Source: Epilithonimonas zeae (GTDB lineage Bacteria > Bacteroidota > Bacteroidia > Flavobacteriales > Weeksellaceae). From it: DNA of 64,000 bases. The notes under the pieces were generated by a model that saw nothing but the letters and a program-made list of their open reading frames with translations, ran no database searches and was not told the DNA's origin. Position 1 is the first letter of the stretch. Every line of letters begins with the position of its first letter. This document shows positions 8,984 to 17,658 of this stretch, piece by piece. The stretch is taken from assembly GCF_023278365.1 (NCBI RefSeq), contig NZ_CP075338.1:2790001-2854000 (forward strand). Direction: 5' to 3'. The position numbers and the translations under genes are program-made.

Positions 8984-9022
8984 AGTGGTAGAAATTAGAG
9001 ATTAGAATTTAGATGTTAGATT

Positions 9023-10432
9023 CTACAGAGTTTTACTTTGGCAAACAAAATTGCTCAATGGAAATTTCTCATTTTTCTTGATTGCATTGAAACCACCATC
9101 AATCTCAGTGAAATTCCTATAACCTCTTGCCTGCAAAATACTTGCCGCAATCATACTTCTGTAACCACCCGCACAATGGATATAAAAATGCTCAGAATTA
9201 TCTAAAGAATTAACCCAATCATTGATGTAAGCTAAAGGTTTGCTATAAGCCTCATTGATATGTTCTGCTTCGTACTCTGTCTCTTTTCTGACATCAATAA
9301 CTTTCACATTGTCAGAAAATTCGTCCGCAAATTCTTCCACAGAAATTCTCTTGACTTCATCTGTTTCTTTCCCGGAATTTTTCCAAGCCTCGAAACTTCC
9401 ATCCAAATAGCCTAAAACATTATCAAACCCTACTCTGCTCAATCTGGTAATTGCTTCTTCTTCGGTTCCTTTATCAGAAACCAAAAGAATTGGTTGCTGA
9501 ACATCTACAATCATCGCTCCAACCCAAGGCGCAAAATCACCTTTGATACCGATGTTGATAGAATTGGGAACAAAACCTTTATGAAAAACAGATGCACTTC
9601 TTGTGTCCAAAATCAAAGCTCCGGTTTCTTCTGCTGCAGTTTCAAAATCTTCTACAGACAAAGGATTATTTCCTTTCTTCAGAACTTGGTCAAAACTTTC
9701 GTAACCGCCTTTGTTCATAGCGACATTCATCCCAAAATATTTTGGAGGTGCGGTTAATCCGTCAAGAACTTCATTAATAAAAGATTCTTTATCCGGTTGA
9801 TTAAGTGCATAATTGGTTCTTTTCTGATTTCCTAAAGTATCCACTGTTTCTTTCTGCATATTTTTTCCACAAGCAGAACCAGCACCGTGAGCCGGATAAA
9901 CCGTGATAGAATCATCTAAAGGTAAAATCTTGGTTTGAAGACTTTCATAAAGCATTCCAGCCAAATCTTTTTCTGTGATTTCGCCAGCTTTTTGAGCCAA
10001 ATCCGGTCTTCCAACATCACCCAAAAACAAAGTGTCACCAGAGAAAATAGCCGTTTCTTTTCCGTTTTCATCAATCAGAAGAAAAGTCGAACTTTCCAAA
10101 GTATGTCCAGGCGTATGAAGAACTTTAATCTTGATTTTTCCTATCTCGAAAACCTGATTATCTTCTGCAATAACCGCTTCAAATTCTGGTTTCGCCGTTG
10201 GTCCAAAAACAATAGGAGCATCGGTTTTTTGTGATAAATCCAAATGTCCCGAAACAAAATCGGCGTGAAAATGCGTTTCAAAAATATACTTCAGTTTTAC
10301 TTTATCTTTTTCTAGTCGCTCCAGATAGGGTTTCACTTCTCTTAGCGGGTCAATAATTGCGGCTTCATTTTCAGAAGTGATGTAGTAAGCGCCTTGAGCA
10401 AGACAACCAGTATATATTTGTTCGATTTTCAT
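9023..10432 (-). CDS. Metallo-beta-lactamase fold / double rhodanese fusion (persulfide dioxygenase-sulfurtransferase, CstB-like)
   Basis: Three-part protein of 469 aa. Residues 1 to about 230 form an MBL-fold domain with ETHFHADFVSGH (H54, H56, D58), matching persulfide dioxygenases that oxidise glutathione or CoA persulfide to sulfite. Next comes a rhodanese-like domain (about 255-350) whose active loop reads LLVSDKGTEEE and has no Cys, so it is likely inactive. A second rhodanese domain (about 360-455) has the active loop HCAGGYRS with C420. This order matches the CstB-type sulfide-detoxification enzyme. Low-sulfur persulfide regulation is not visible: no CsoR/CstR gene is adjacent. It forms a likely operon with thioredoxin. 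Confidence 0.9.
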   Translation of the reverse strand: MKIEQIYTGCLAQGAYYITSENEAAIIDPLREVKPYLERLEKDKVKLKYIFETHFHADFVSGHLDLSQKTDAPIVFGPTAKPEFEAVIAEDNQVFEIGKIKIKVLHTPGHTLESSTFLLIDENGKETAIFSGDTLFLGDVGRPDLAQKAGEITEKDLAGMLYESLQTKILPLDDSITVYPAHGAGSACGKNMQKETVDTLGNQKRTNYALNQPDKESFINEVLDGLTAPPKYFGMNVAMNKGGYESFDQVLKKGNNPLSVEDFETAAEETGALILDTRSASVFHKGFVPNSINIGIKGDFAPWVGAMIVDVQQPILLVSDKGTEEEAITRLSRVGFDNVLGYLDGSFEAWKNSGKETDEVKRISVEEFADEFSDNVKVIDVRKETEYEAEHINEAYSKPLAYINDWVNSLDNSEHFYIHCAGGYRSMIAASILQARGYRNFTEIDGGFNAIKKNEKFPLSNFVCQSKTL

Positions 10433-10603
10433 TGTGAATCAATAGATTATATTCAAAAACTTAGAATTTAAATTATTTGAACTTTTTATAGATACAAATA
10501 TGAGGTTATTTGGATTAACTATAAATAATTTTTAACTGATATTATTTATGATTCCGATTTAAAATTAAACAAATGCTTGATTTTATAAATCGGTTTCAAA
10601 ACC

Positions 10604-11122
10604 TTATCGAACCAAAGCCCAAATTCCAACACCAATTCCTGCATAAGCTGCAACTGTGATGACATCCGCTACCGGCTGAGAAAAACGTCTTTCAGCAATG
10701 GTAGATTGGTTGATTTGGTTTTTATGGAATTTAAGAATCTTTTTCGGTTTATGGATAACGTGTGCCACCAATGTGTCACTTTCCCATTTGTCAACCTGTA
10801 TTTTGTAGCTTCTGTCTGCAACATCAATTTTAAAAAACTTTCCTGCCTCCAACTTTTCTGTGATGCTGGTCGGTTTTGGCTTTTTATCTTTATTGATTTT
10901 AGCATTTCGAGGACCTTTAGAATTGACTTTTGGATTTACCTGACCTTCCTCAGCCATTGCGCTCATGGCAAGCTGTTGCACATTAGATTTTTCCTTTGGC
11001 TCAGGTTTTCTTTTCGGTTCACTTTTGTCCTGCGTTGTTTCATCTGTCTCTGCGCCAACTTTATAAGTGTAACAATTGGTCAGAGAGAATGATATAAGAA
11101 AGAGGTAGAGATATTTTTTCAT
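10604..11122 (-). CDS. Putative lipoprotein, 172 aa
   Basis: Lipoprotein signal MKKYLYLFLISFSLTNC with lipidation predicted at C17. It is followed by a Lys/Glu/Pro-rich low-complexity stretch (about residues 25-90) and a compact C-terminal part. That part contains FKIDVADRSYKIQVDKW and ends in a short hydrophobic segment, AYAGIGVGIWALVR. The same organisation (lipobox, basic linker, short terminal hydrophobic segment) is seen in the lipoprotein at 19223. I do not recognise a family; function unknown. Confidence 0.75.
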   Translation of the reverse strand: MKKYLYLFLISFSLTNCYTYKVGAETDETTQDKSEPKRKPEPKEKSNVQQLAMSAMAEEGQVNPKVNSKGPRNAKINKDKKPKPTSITEKLEAGKFFKIDVADRSYKIQVDKWESDTLVAHVIHKPKKILKFHKNQINQSTIAERRFSQPVADVITVAAYAGIGVGIWALVR

Positions 11123-11236
11123 TAGCTAAATTTAAGAATTAAACGGATTATTCCTAATTTTCTTTTGATGAATCTTATTTTTATTAATTTTTGAAAAGAA
11201 CATTTTTATTATTTTTATTGAATCAAACCAATTAAT

Positions 11237-12109
11237 ATGATTCTGAATCCTGTTGACGTTGTAGAACACATTGATAAAGAAGACTTCCAAAAGAAATATT
11301 TCAAACCGCACAAACCGTTACTAATCAGAGGTTTTGCAAAACAATGGGGCGCTTACGAAAAATGGAATCTGGATTATATCCGAGAAAAAGCCGGAGACCA
11401 AATTGTTCCCATCTATGACAACAAACCCGCTGATGCGAACAAGAGTTCTGACACGCCGGCTACCAATATGAAGATGAAGGATTATATTGATATTATCAAG
11501 AATAAACCTTCTGACCTCAGAATCTTTTTTTACATTATTACCGACAGATTGCCGGAATTGCTGAAAGATTTTACCTATCCTGATTTGGGAATGAAATTTT
11601 TCAAACGTCTTCCCACTCTGTTTTTTGGAGGAAGTGAAGCGCACGTTTTGATGCATTATGATGTGGATTTGGGAGACTTTTTCCATGTTCATTTTGGTGG
11701 TAAAAAAAGAATTTTACTATTTGACCAGAAGCAGAACGAAATGCTCTATAAAGTTCCACTTTCTGTCCACACGATAGAAGAAATTGATTATGATAACCCT
11801 AATTACGAAAAATATCCTGCCCTGAAATATGCGACAGGAACCGAAATACTGATGGAACACGGCGACGCTTTGTTCATCCCTGGCGCTTTCTGGCACTACA
11901 ACCGTTATCTGGAGCCTGGTTTTTCTTTATCTATCAGAGCATTGCCCAATCGACCTTCAAAATTTTTGAGTATGCTTTATCACGTTTTCATTATGCGATA
12001 TACGGATAAGCTGATGCGAAAAATCTTCAAGGCAAAATGGGTGAAATATAAAGAGGAATGGGCTTACCGGAAAAGCTCCAAAGCTCTGGAAAAGTTGAAG
12101 AAAAAATAA
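11237..12109 (+). CDS. Cupin-like (JmjC-type) domain protein
   Basis: Protein of 290 aa with the cupin-8/JmjC signature of Fe(II)/2-oxoglutarate-dependent oxygenases. HYDVD in the middle supplies the H-x-D metal pair, HGDALFIPGAFWHY carries the distal His, and the first half has KPLLIRGFAKQWGAYEKW, a family-typical opening. Members hydroxylate proteins, RNA or small molecules; the substrate here is unknown. Likely cytoplasmic. The C-terminus is Lys-rich. It is followed by mutS on the same strand after 70 nt. Confidence 0.85.
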   Translation: MILNPVDVVEHIDKEDFQKKYFKPHKPLLIRGFAKQWGAYEKWNLDYIREKAGDQIVPIYDNKPADANKSSDTPATNMKMKDYIDIIKNKPSDLRIFFYIITDRLPELLKDFTYPDLGMKFFKRLPTLFFGGSEAHVLMHYDVDLGDFFHVHFGGKKRILLFDQKQNEMLYKVPLSVHTIEEIDYDNPNYEKYPALKYATGTEILMEHGDALFIPGAFWHYNRYLEPGFSLSIRALPNRPSKFLSMLYHVFIMRYTDKLMRKIFKAKWVKYKEEWAYRKSSKALEKLKKK

Positions 12110-12179
12110 TTTTCAGCGAAACATCCTTCTTTTTTCTGGCTATTAATTTCGTATTTTAGCGCTTCTAAAATTCAGACAA

Positions 12180-14759
12180 TTGGCAAAGAAAGAAACTCCG
12201 TTAATGACACAATACAATACGATTAAGGCGAAATATCCTGATGCATTGCTATTGTTCCGGGTTGGGGATTTCTACGAAACTTTTGGACAAGATGCGATAA
12301 AAACGTCGCAGATTCTTGGCATTGTTTTGACCAAAAGAGCCAATGGCGAAGGTCATATCGAACTGGCCGGATTCCCGCATCATTCTGTGGATTCTTACCT
12401 GCCAAAACTGGTAAGAGCCGGAATGCGTGTCGCCATCTGCGACCAATTGGAAGATCCCAAATCTGTCAAAGGAATTGTGAAACGTGGTGTTACGGAATTG
12501 GTTACACCGGGCGTTACTTTCAACGACCAAGTCCTATCTTCTAAGAAAAATAATTTTCTGCTTTCCCTTCACAAGGAAAAAGAAAAATACGGAATGGCGC
12601 TTGTAGATGTTTCAACAGGTGAATTTCTTGTAAGCGAGGGAAATTTGGAGAAATTACTTCACATTGTTCATACCTTCGACCCGAGCGAGATCATTTATCA
12701 GAGAACTTCGGAAATACCGAGCCAATTGAAAAATAAAAATGTTTTCAAGCTGGAAGACTGGGCGTTCAGATATCCTTATGCTTACGAAAAACTGACTTCA
12801 CATTTCAAAACACAATCTCTGAAAGGTTTTGGAATCGAGGATTCTAAGTTGGGAATCACGGCTGCCGGAGCAATTTTCGCTTATTTGGTAGAAGATACAC
12901 ATCACGCATTGTTGCAGCATATTACAAGAATCCAAGTGATTCCGCAAGATGATTATCTGATGATGGATAATTTCACGCTGAGAAACCTCGAAATTGTTTA
13001 TTCGGCTAATCATAATGGGAAATCGCTTCTTGATATCATCGACAAAACTTGTACTCCGATGGGTGGAAGATTGTTGAGACGCAGATTGATTTTACCTTTA
13101 AAAAACATTAGTGACATCAACCGAAGATTAAGCCTGATTGAATTCCTAAACAAAGAAGATTCTTTGAAATACGATATCAAAGATTTGCTGAAAGGCATTT
13201 CTGATTTGGACAGGTTAATTGGAAAATTAGCGGCTGAAAAGATTTCACCGAAAGAATTAGGCTATCTCCGTCAAAGCATCATTAATATTAATGAAATCAG
13301 AAAAAAACTTCTGAATTTCCCAGACGTTTTGGCTTGGATTGACCCTTTCATTAATCTTGAAGAATTAATTACTTTGATTAATGAGCATCTGAATGACGAA
13401 CTTCCCGTGAACATCAACAAAGGAAATGTCATCCGAGAAGGAATCTCGGAAGAACTCGATTATCTAAGAAATCTTCAAAGTAAAGGTCGTGGCTTCCTGG
13501 ACGAAATGTGTCAGCGTGAAATTGAAAGAACAGGAATCACAAGCTTGAAAATCGATTTCAACGGTGTTTTTGGCTATTATATAGAGGTTAGAAATACGCA
13601 CAAGGACAAAGTTCCGGAAGACTGGATCAGAAAGCAAACTTTAGTAAACGCTGAACGTTATATTACCGAAGAACTTAAGGAATATGAAAGTCAGATTCTT
13701 GGTGCTGAAGAAAAAATTGGAAAGTTAGAATTGGAACTTTACAGAAATGTCTGTGAAAATGTTCTGATTTATATTGACCAATTACAGGAAAATTCAAAGT
13801 TAGTCGGCGAACTGGATTGTGCAGTTGGTTTGTCTGAATTATCGGTTGAAGATAATTACACCAAGCCGATTCTGAACGATTCTTTCTCGATTGATATCCA
13901 GGAAGGGCGACATCCAATCATCGAAAAGTCTTTACCACTTGGTGAATCTTATATTCCAAATGATGTTTTTCTTGATAGAGATTCTCAGCAGATCATTATG
14001 GTAACCGGACCGAATATGGCGGGTAAATCTGCAATTCTGAGACAAACAGCAATTATTTCTCTATTGGCTCAAATTGGAAGCTTTGTGCCTGCAAAACACG
14101 CAGAGATTGGAACTCTGGACAAGATTTTTACAAGAGTTGGCGCAACGGATAACTTATCTGCTGGCGAATCGACTTTTATGGTGGAGATGAATGAAGCCGC
14201 AAATATCCTTAATAATATCTCGGACAGAAGTTTGATTTTGCTGGACGAAATCGGGCGTGGAACGTCTACTTATGACGGTGTTTCCATTGCTTGGGCGATT
14301 GCAGAATATCTTCATCAGCATCCTACGCAACCGAAAACATTGTTTGCAACACATTATCACGAACTTAACGAAATGTCTGTGAACTTCGAGAGAATCAAGA
14401 ATTTCCACGTTTCAATCCAAGAAGCGAAAGGCAGTATTATTTTCCTCAGAAAACTGATTTCTGGTGGAAGTGAACACAGTTTTGGTATCCACGTGGCGAA
14501 GTTGGCTGGAATGCCTTTTAAGGTTGTAAATCGTGCAAATGAGATTCTTAAAACTTTGGAATCCAGCAGAGCAACGCAAGATTCCGGAGAGAAAATAAAA
14601 CGTGTAACGGAAGAAAATCTTCAGCTTTCATTTTTCCAATTGGACGATCCAGTTCTTGAAAATATTCGTGAAGAATTAACGAAAATCGACATCAATACTT
14701 TGACACCAATTGAAGCTTTAATGAAGTTGAATGCGATTAAAAAGATGATTGGAAAGTAA
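12180..14759 (+). CDS. mutS: DNA mismatch repair protein MutS
   Basis: Mismatch-recognition ATPase of 859 aa. The N-terminal domain has GDFYETF with the mismatch-probing F31-x-E33. The connector, core and clamp regions are present, and the ATPase carries Walker A GPNMAGKS (610-617) and Walker B LILLDEIGRGT. HYHELNEM and GGSEHSFGIHVAKLAG near the end are family signatures. The start is TTG (reading MAKKETPLMTQYN); no ATG precedes it in frame close by and the family N-terminus fits. Length is normal. The gene ends 2 nt before the convergent small lipoprotein gene. Confidence 0.97.
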   Translation: MAKKETPLMTQYNTIKAKYPDALLLFRVGDFYETFGQDAIKTSQILGIVLTKRANGEGHIELAGFPHHSVDSYLPKLVRAGMRVAICDQLEDPKSVKGIVKRGVTELVTPGVTFNDQVLSSKKNNFLLSLHKEKEKYGMALVDVSTGEFLVSEGNLEKLLHIVHTFDPSEIIYQRTSEIPSQLKNKNVFKLEDWAFRYPYAYEKLTSHFKTQSLKGFGIEDSKLGITAAGAIFAYLVEDTHHALLQHITRIQVIPQDDYLMMDNFTLRNLEIVYSANHNGKSLLDIIDKTCTPMGGRLLRRRLILPLKNISDINRRLSLIEFLNKEDSLKYDIKDLLKGISDLDRLIGKLAAEKISPKELGYLRQSIININEIRKKLLNFPDVLAWIDPFINLEELITLINEHLNDELPVNINKGNVIREGISEELDYLRNLQSKGRGFLDEMCQREIERTGITSLKIDFNGVFGYYIEVRNTHKDKVPEDWIRKQTLVNAERYITEELKEYESQILGAEEKIGKLELELYRNVCENVLIYIDQLQENSKLVGELDCAVGLSELSVEDNYTKPILNDSFSIDIQEGRHPIIEKSLPLGESYIPNDVFLDRDSQQIIMVTGPNMAGKSAILRQTAIISLLAQIGSFVPAKHAEIGTLDKIFTRVGATDNLSAGESTFMVEMNEAANILNNISDRSLILLDEIGRGTSTYDGVSIAWAIAEYLHQHPTQPKTLFATHYHELNEMSVNFERIKNFHVSIQEAKGSIIFLRKLISGGSEHSFGIHVAKLAGMPFKVVNRANEILKTLESSRATQDSGEKIKRVTEENLQLSFFQLDDPVLENIREELTKIDINTLTPIEALMKLNAIKKMIGK

Positions 14760-14761
14760 TT

Positions 14762-14953
14762 CTATTTTCCAGACTCTTTTGTAGAAACCGTATCTGCAAC
14801 ATTCTTATTGGGTGATAAAGCAGCCGAATCTACACCTTTGTTTCTCATATGTTCTGCGCTGTGATCTGCTTTTCTTTTATCTCTTTTGTCTTTATCCGGC
14901 ACACAACTGAAAATTAGTGATGACAATACACCGATGAATAATAGCTTTTTCAT
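14762..14953 (-). CDS. Small lipoprotein, 63 aa
   Basis: MKKLLFIGVLSSLIFSC is a clear lipoprotein signal with C17. The mature part is about 46 very hydrophilic residues (KDKRDKRKADHSAEHMRNK) with no hydrophobic core, so probably unfolded. Function unknown. It is one of several small envelope proteins in this stretch. Confidence 0.65.
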   Translation of the reverse strand: MKKLLFIGVLSSLIFSCVPDKDKRDKRKADHSAEHMRNKGVDSAALSPNKNVADTVSTKESGK

Positions 14954-15007
14954 AACAATAAGATTTGGTTAAGATTCTATTTTCAAAAATCAAACCGAAA
15001 ATTATTA

Positions 15008-15385
15008 TTAAATATTGATGGCCGCCGGAAATCTAAATCTTGACCTTACTGTGGTTCCATCTTTTTTTGCCGGGGACCATTTTGTTTTTATTTTTTTCAT
15101 GGCTTTTACCGCCTGTTCGTTAAAGCTTTGATTTTCTCCGCTGGCTTTCAATTCAGAAATAGTTCCATCTTTTTCTACAACAAAAGTCATAACAGTACGA
15201 AAAGTTCCTTTTCCCAGCACTTTTTTTATGTCAACATTTTTCGCAAACTCATTTCTAAAAGAAGAAATTCCGGCTTCAAAAGTTGCCGCTTTATCGACAG
15301 TTTCAAAGACTTCGTTTTCAGTTTTTTCTTGAGAAAATGCTGTAATGCTGAATAATAAAACAAATAGTAATAAGATTTTTTTCAT
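15008..15385 (-). CDS. TonB C-terminal-domain (energy-transducer-like) periplasmic protein
   Basis: Signal peptide MKKILLLFVLLFSITAFSQ, then about 100 residues ending in a TonB C-terminal-like fold. The diagnostic run is VMTFVVEKDGTISELKASGE, then AVKAMKKIKTKWSPAKKDG, as in TonB/TolA C-terminal domains. It lacks the transmembrane anchor and Pro-rich linker of a real TonB, so it is a free periplasmic domain. I use the ATG at 15385, which has GGA upstream, rather than the one at 15400 that would place five residues before the signal. Confidence 0.8.
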   Translation of the reverse strand: MKKILLLFVLLFSITAFSQEKTENEVFETVDKAATFEAGISSFRNEFAKNVDIKKVLGKGTFRTVMTFVVEKDGTISELKASGENQSFNEQAVKAMKKIKTKWSPAKKDGTTVRSRFRFPAAINI

Positions 15386-15447
15386 AGTTATTTTTTCCAA
15401 AGATATTCAATAACTGAAATTATCAAAAGTATTTTTTAAATTTGAAT

Positions 15448-15939
15448 ATGAAGACTTTAGTAAAATTTCTCTTGTTGATTTTTCCTTTCTTGATAAATGC
15501 TCAGATTCAAACTGATGTTTCTTTGATTAAGTATGAAGATTTAGAAAAGCGTATTCAACAAGAAAAAGATAAGTTTGTTGTGGTTAATTTTTGGGCAACT
15601 ACTTGCGCACCTTGTGTCAAAGAATTGCCACATTTCATTGAAGTGAATAAAAAATATTCTCAAAATCCGAATTTCAAAATGCTGTTAGTTTCTTTGGATA
15701 TGGCGAGAGATAAACAGAAAGTCATCAATTTTATCAAGACCAAAAACCTGACTGCAGAAGTTGTGATTTTGGATGATAACAAAAGGATGAATACTTGGAT
15801 TCCGAAATTCCAGAAAGATTGGGAAGGCGAGATTCCGGTAACGTTTTTCTATAAAAATGGAGAAAAAGTATTCTTCAATAATGGCGAAATGTCCTTGGAA
15901 GAGCTAGAATCAGCAATTAATAAAAATTACAATCCATAA
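15448..15939 (+). CDS. TlpA-family thioredoxin-like protein
   Basis: Exported thioredoxin-fold protein of 163 aa. The signal peptide is about residues 1-18 and the redox motif is NFWATTCAPC with C53 and C56. The GEIPVTFFYK segment holds the cis-Pro. TlpA/ResA-like proteins reduce disulfides in the periplasm, for example during cytochrome maturation. The ATG at 15448 is chosen over a TTG two codons upstream. The next gene, 11 nt downstream, is another thioredoxin-fold protein, so the two form a likely operon. Confidence 0.88.
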   Translation: MKTLVKFLLLIFPFLINAQIQTDVSLIKYEDLEKRIQQEKDKFVVVNFWATTCAPCVKELPHFIEVNKKYSQNPNFKMLLVSLDMARDKQKVINFIKTKNLTAEVVILDDNKRMNTWIPKFQKDWEGEIPVTFFYKNGEKVFFNNGEMSLEELESAINKNYNP

Positions 15940-15950
15940 AAATATTTAAA

Positions 15951-16568
15951 ATGAAAAAAAGAAAATGGCTTTCCTACGGTCTAATCCTGATTTTGGGATT
16001 ATTAAGTTTTACCAAAGTTTATAATTCCGGTTACCAAGTTGGCGATGAAGCAACAGATTTCAAACTGAAAAACGTGGATGGAAAAATGGTTTCATTAAGC
16101 GATTTCAAATCTGCAAAAGGTTTTATCGTTGTTTTCACCTGCAACCATTGTCCGTATGCGAAAAAGTATGAAGACAGAATCGTTGCGCTGGACAAAATGT
16201 ACAAAGACAAAGGTTATCCTGTGATTGCCATCAATCCGAATGACCCAACTGTTCAGCCTCAGGATGGTTTTGCGGAGATGCAGACGAGAGCGAAAGAAAA
16301 AGGTTTTACGTTTCCATATTTGGTAGATGAAGGTCAGAAAATTTATCCCGTTTATGGCGCTACGAAAACGCCACACGTTTATATTTTGAAAAAAGAAAAC
16401 GGGAAAAATATCGTGAAATACATCGGAACGATTGATAATAATTACGAAAACCCGAATGATGTTTCAGATCATTATGTTCAGGATGCTGTGAATCAGCTTT
16501 TGAAAAACGAACCCGTCAAAACCGAGAAAACAGTTGCGATTGGTTGCACAATCAAAGTGAAAAAATAA
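15951..16568 (+). CDS. Thioredoxin-family (AhpC/TSA-type redoxin) exported protein
   Basis: 205 aa with an N-terminal membrane or signal segment (about residues 5-22), then a redoxin domain starting GDEATDFKLKNVDGK. The active site is FTCNHCPYAKKYEDR with C64 and C67, a CxxC variant typical of a bacterial redoxin family close to AhpC/TSA. TPHVYIL supplies the cis-Pro. A third Cys (GCTIKVKK) lies near the end. The presumed role is periplasmic or membrane-bound thiol redox chemistry together with the preceding TlpA-like protein. A hairpin terminator follows. Confidence 0.87.
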   Translation: MKKRKWLSYGLILILGLLSFTKVYNSGYQVGDEATDFKLKNVDGKMVSLSDFKSAKGFIVVFTCNHCPYAKKYEDRIVALDKMYKDKGYPVIAINPNDPTVQPQDGFAEMQTRAKEKGFTFPYLVDEGQKIYPVYGATKTPHVYILKKENGKNIVKYIGTIDNNYENPNDVSDHYVQDAVNQLLKNEPVKTEKTVAIGCTIKVKK

Positions 16569-16570
16569 AA

Positions 16571-16600
16571 AAATCGAGGTAATAATTGCCTCGATTTTTT
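16571..16600 (+). terminator. Rho-independent terminator after the redoxin gene
   Basis: AAATCGAGG (16571-16579) pairs with CCTCGATTT (16589-16597), followed by TTT. The hairpin argues against the TTG at 16586 as the start of the next gene. Confidence 0.8.
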
Positions 16601-16621
16601 GTTTTAGTTAAAAACAATTCC

Positions 16622-17014
16622 GTGAAAATTAATTTTAAATTCGATTACAAAAACTTTCTGATTGCAGTTTTGATTTTTATCGTAGAGGTTTTGATTGCTA
16701 CAAAACTCAAAGATTGGTTCTTTGTCAGAGCTTATTTGGGTGATGTTTTTGTTGTAATGCTGATGTATTATTTCATTAAAGCATTCTTCGATTTCAATTC
16801 AACAAAACTGGTTATCGGAATTTTCATTTTTTCCTGCCTGATTGAGTTTGCCCAATATTTTCACTTCGGAGAATTATTGGGTTTCAAAGACAATCGCATA
16901 ATGATGATCGTTCTTGGCAACTCATTTAGCTGGATTGACATTCTCTGCTATTTTGCCGGATGTGTGGTTTTGTATATTATAGAAATCGGTTCAGTTAAAC
17001 TTAAGTCAAATTAA
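16622..17014 (+). CDS. DUF2809 membrane protein
   Basis: Integral membrane protein of 130 aa with four hydrophobic segments. It carries the DUF2809 pattern: DWFFVRAYLGDVFVVMLMY, then SCLIEFAQYF and a Trp-containing last helix (SFSWIDILCYFAGC). I choose GTG at 16622 (VKINFKFDYKNF); an in-frame TTG at 16586 lies inside the upstream terminator. Function of the family is unknown. The conserved charged residues within helices hint at a small-molecule or ion-related role, but that is speculation. Confidence 0.8.
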   Translation: MKINFKFDYKNFLIAVLIFIVEVLIATKLKDWFFVRAYLGDVFVVMLMYYFIKAFFDFNSTKLVIGIFIFSCLIEFAQYFHFGELLGFKDNRIMMIVLGNSFSWIDILCYFAGCVVLYIIEIGSVKLKSN

Positions 17015-17015
17015 A

Positions 17016-17624
17016 TTATTGATTTTTAATGAAATAAGCATAGTTCCGCATCACATTCAAAGATTTTTCATCCATAGTTGAAAACTCGAATATTTCATTT
17101 TTTTTGAGAACAAATTTTGTGTTGAAGATTTTATTGCAATAGCCTTGGCCGGAATTGCTTGCATTTTCTAATAGATTGAATTGATTATTAGCAACTTCTT
17201 CGTTTTCAAATTCATAAACGCATAACTTGAATTCATAATTGTAGCGTCTAAATTTTTTATTAGAATAATCTCGTCTCTTGTATCGTACGTTTTCCGAATT
17301 ACTTTTTATAGAATAAGAGCGCATTCCTGTTTTTTCGAGATCATACTGTGTCTGCTTATCACAATCCGACACAAAACTATATTCTGGATTATCTTCTTCT
17401 ACCTTATATGCGTAAATTGAAAAATCATTTTTTTCAAGTTCTTTTGTGAGATTATTTATAATTTCGACATTATCAACCATATTTACAGTTCAAACGGTGT
17501 CGTGCGTATATTTTGAAACAAACAGTTGGTTGAGGACGGAATCTTCTGACTGTTTATGGCAAGAGCTTAAATATAAACAATTTACGATGAGAAAAAACAA
17601 AAACTGGACTTGGTACTTTTTCAT
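17016..17624 (-). pseudogene. Lipoprotein gene interrupted by one in-frame TGA
   Basis: Reading leftward from ATG at 17624, the frame gives a lipoprotein signal (MKKYQVQFLFFLIVNC, lipobox LYLSSC with C22), then HKQSEDSVLNQL up to codon 44. Codon 45 is TGA (17492-17490). The same frame continues without another stop for 158 codons to 17016. The internal ATG at 17480 would give a 154-aa product without signal peptide: VDNVEIINNLTKELEKNDF, later YNYEFKLCVYEFENEEVANN. The perfect fit of signal and body around one stop suggests a nonsense mutation (CGA or CAA to TGA), a sequence error, or two separate products. The body family is not recognised. Confidence 0.7.
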
Positions 17625-17658
17625 CACTTCATCTAAAAATTATGTTTTACTAAAAATT

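Noticed and set aside
16586-16621. Upstream start (TTG) of the DUF2809 gene
   Set aside because: It lies in the terminator hairpin of the previous gene; GTG at 16622 gives the conserved beginning.
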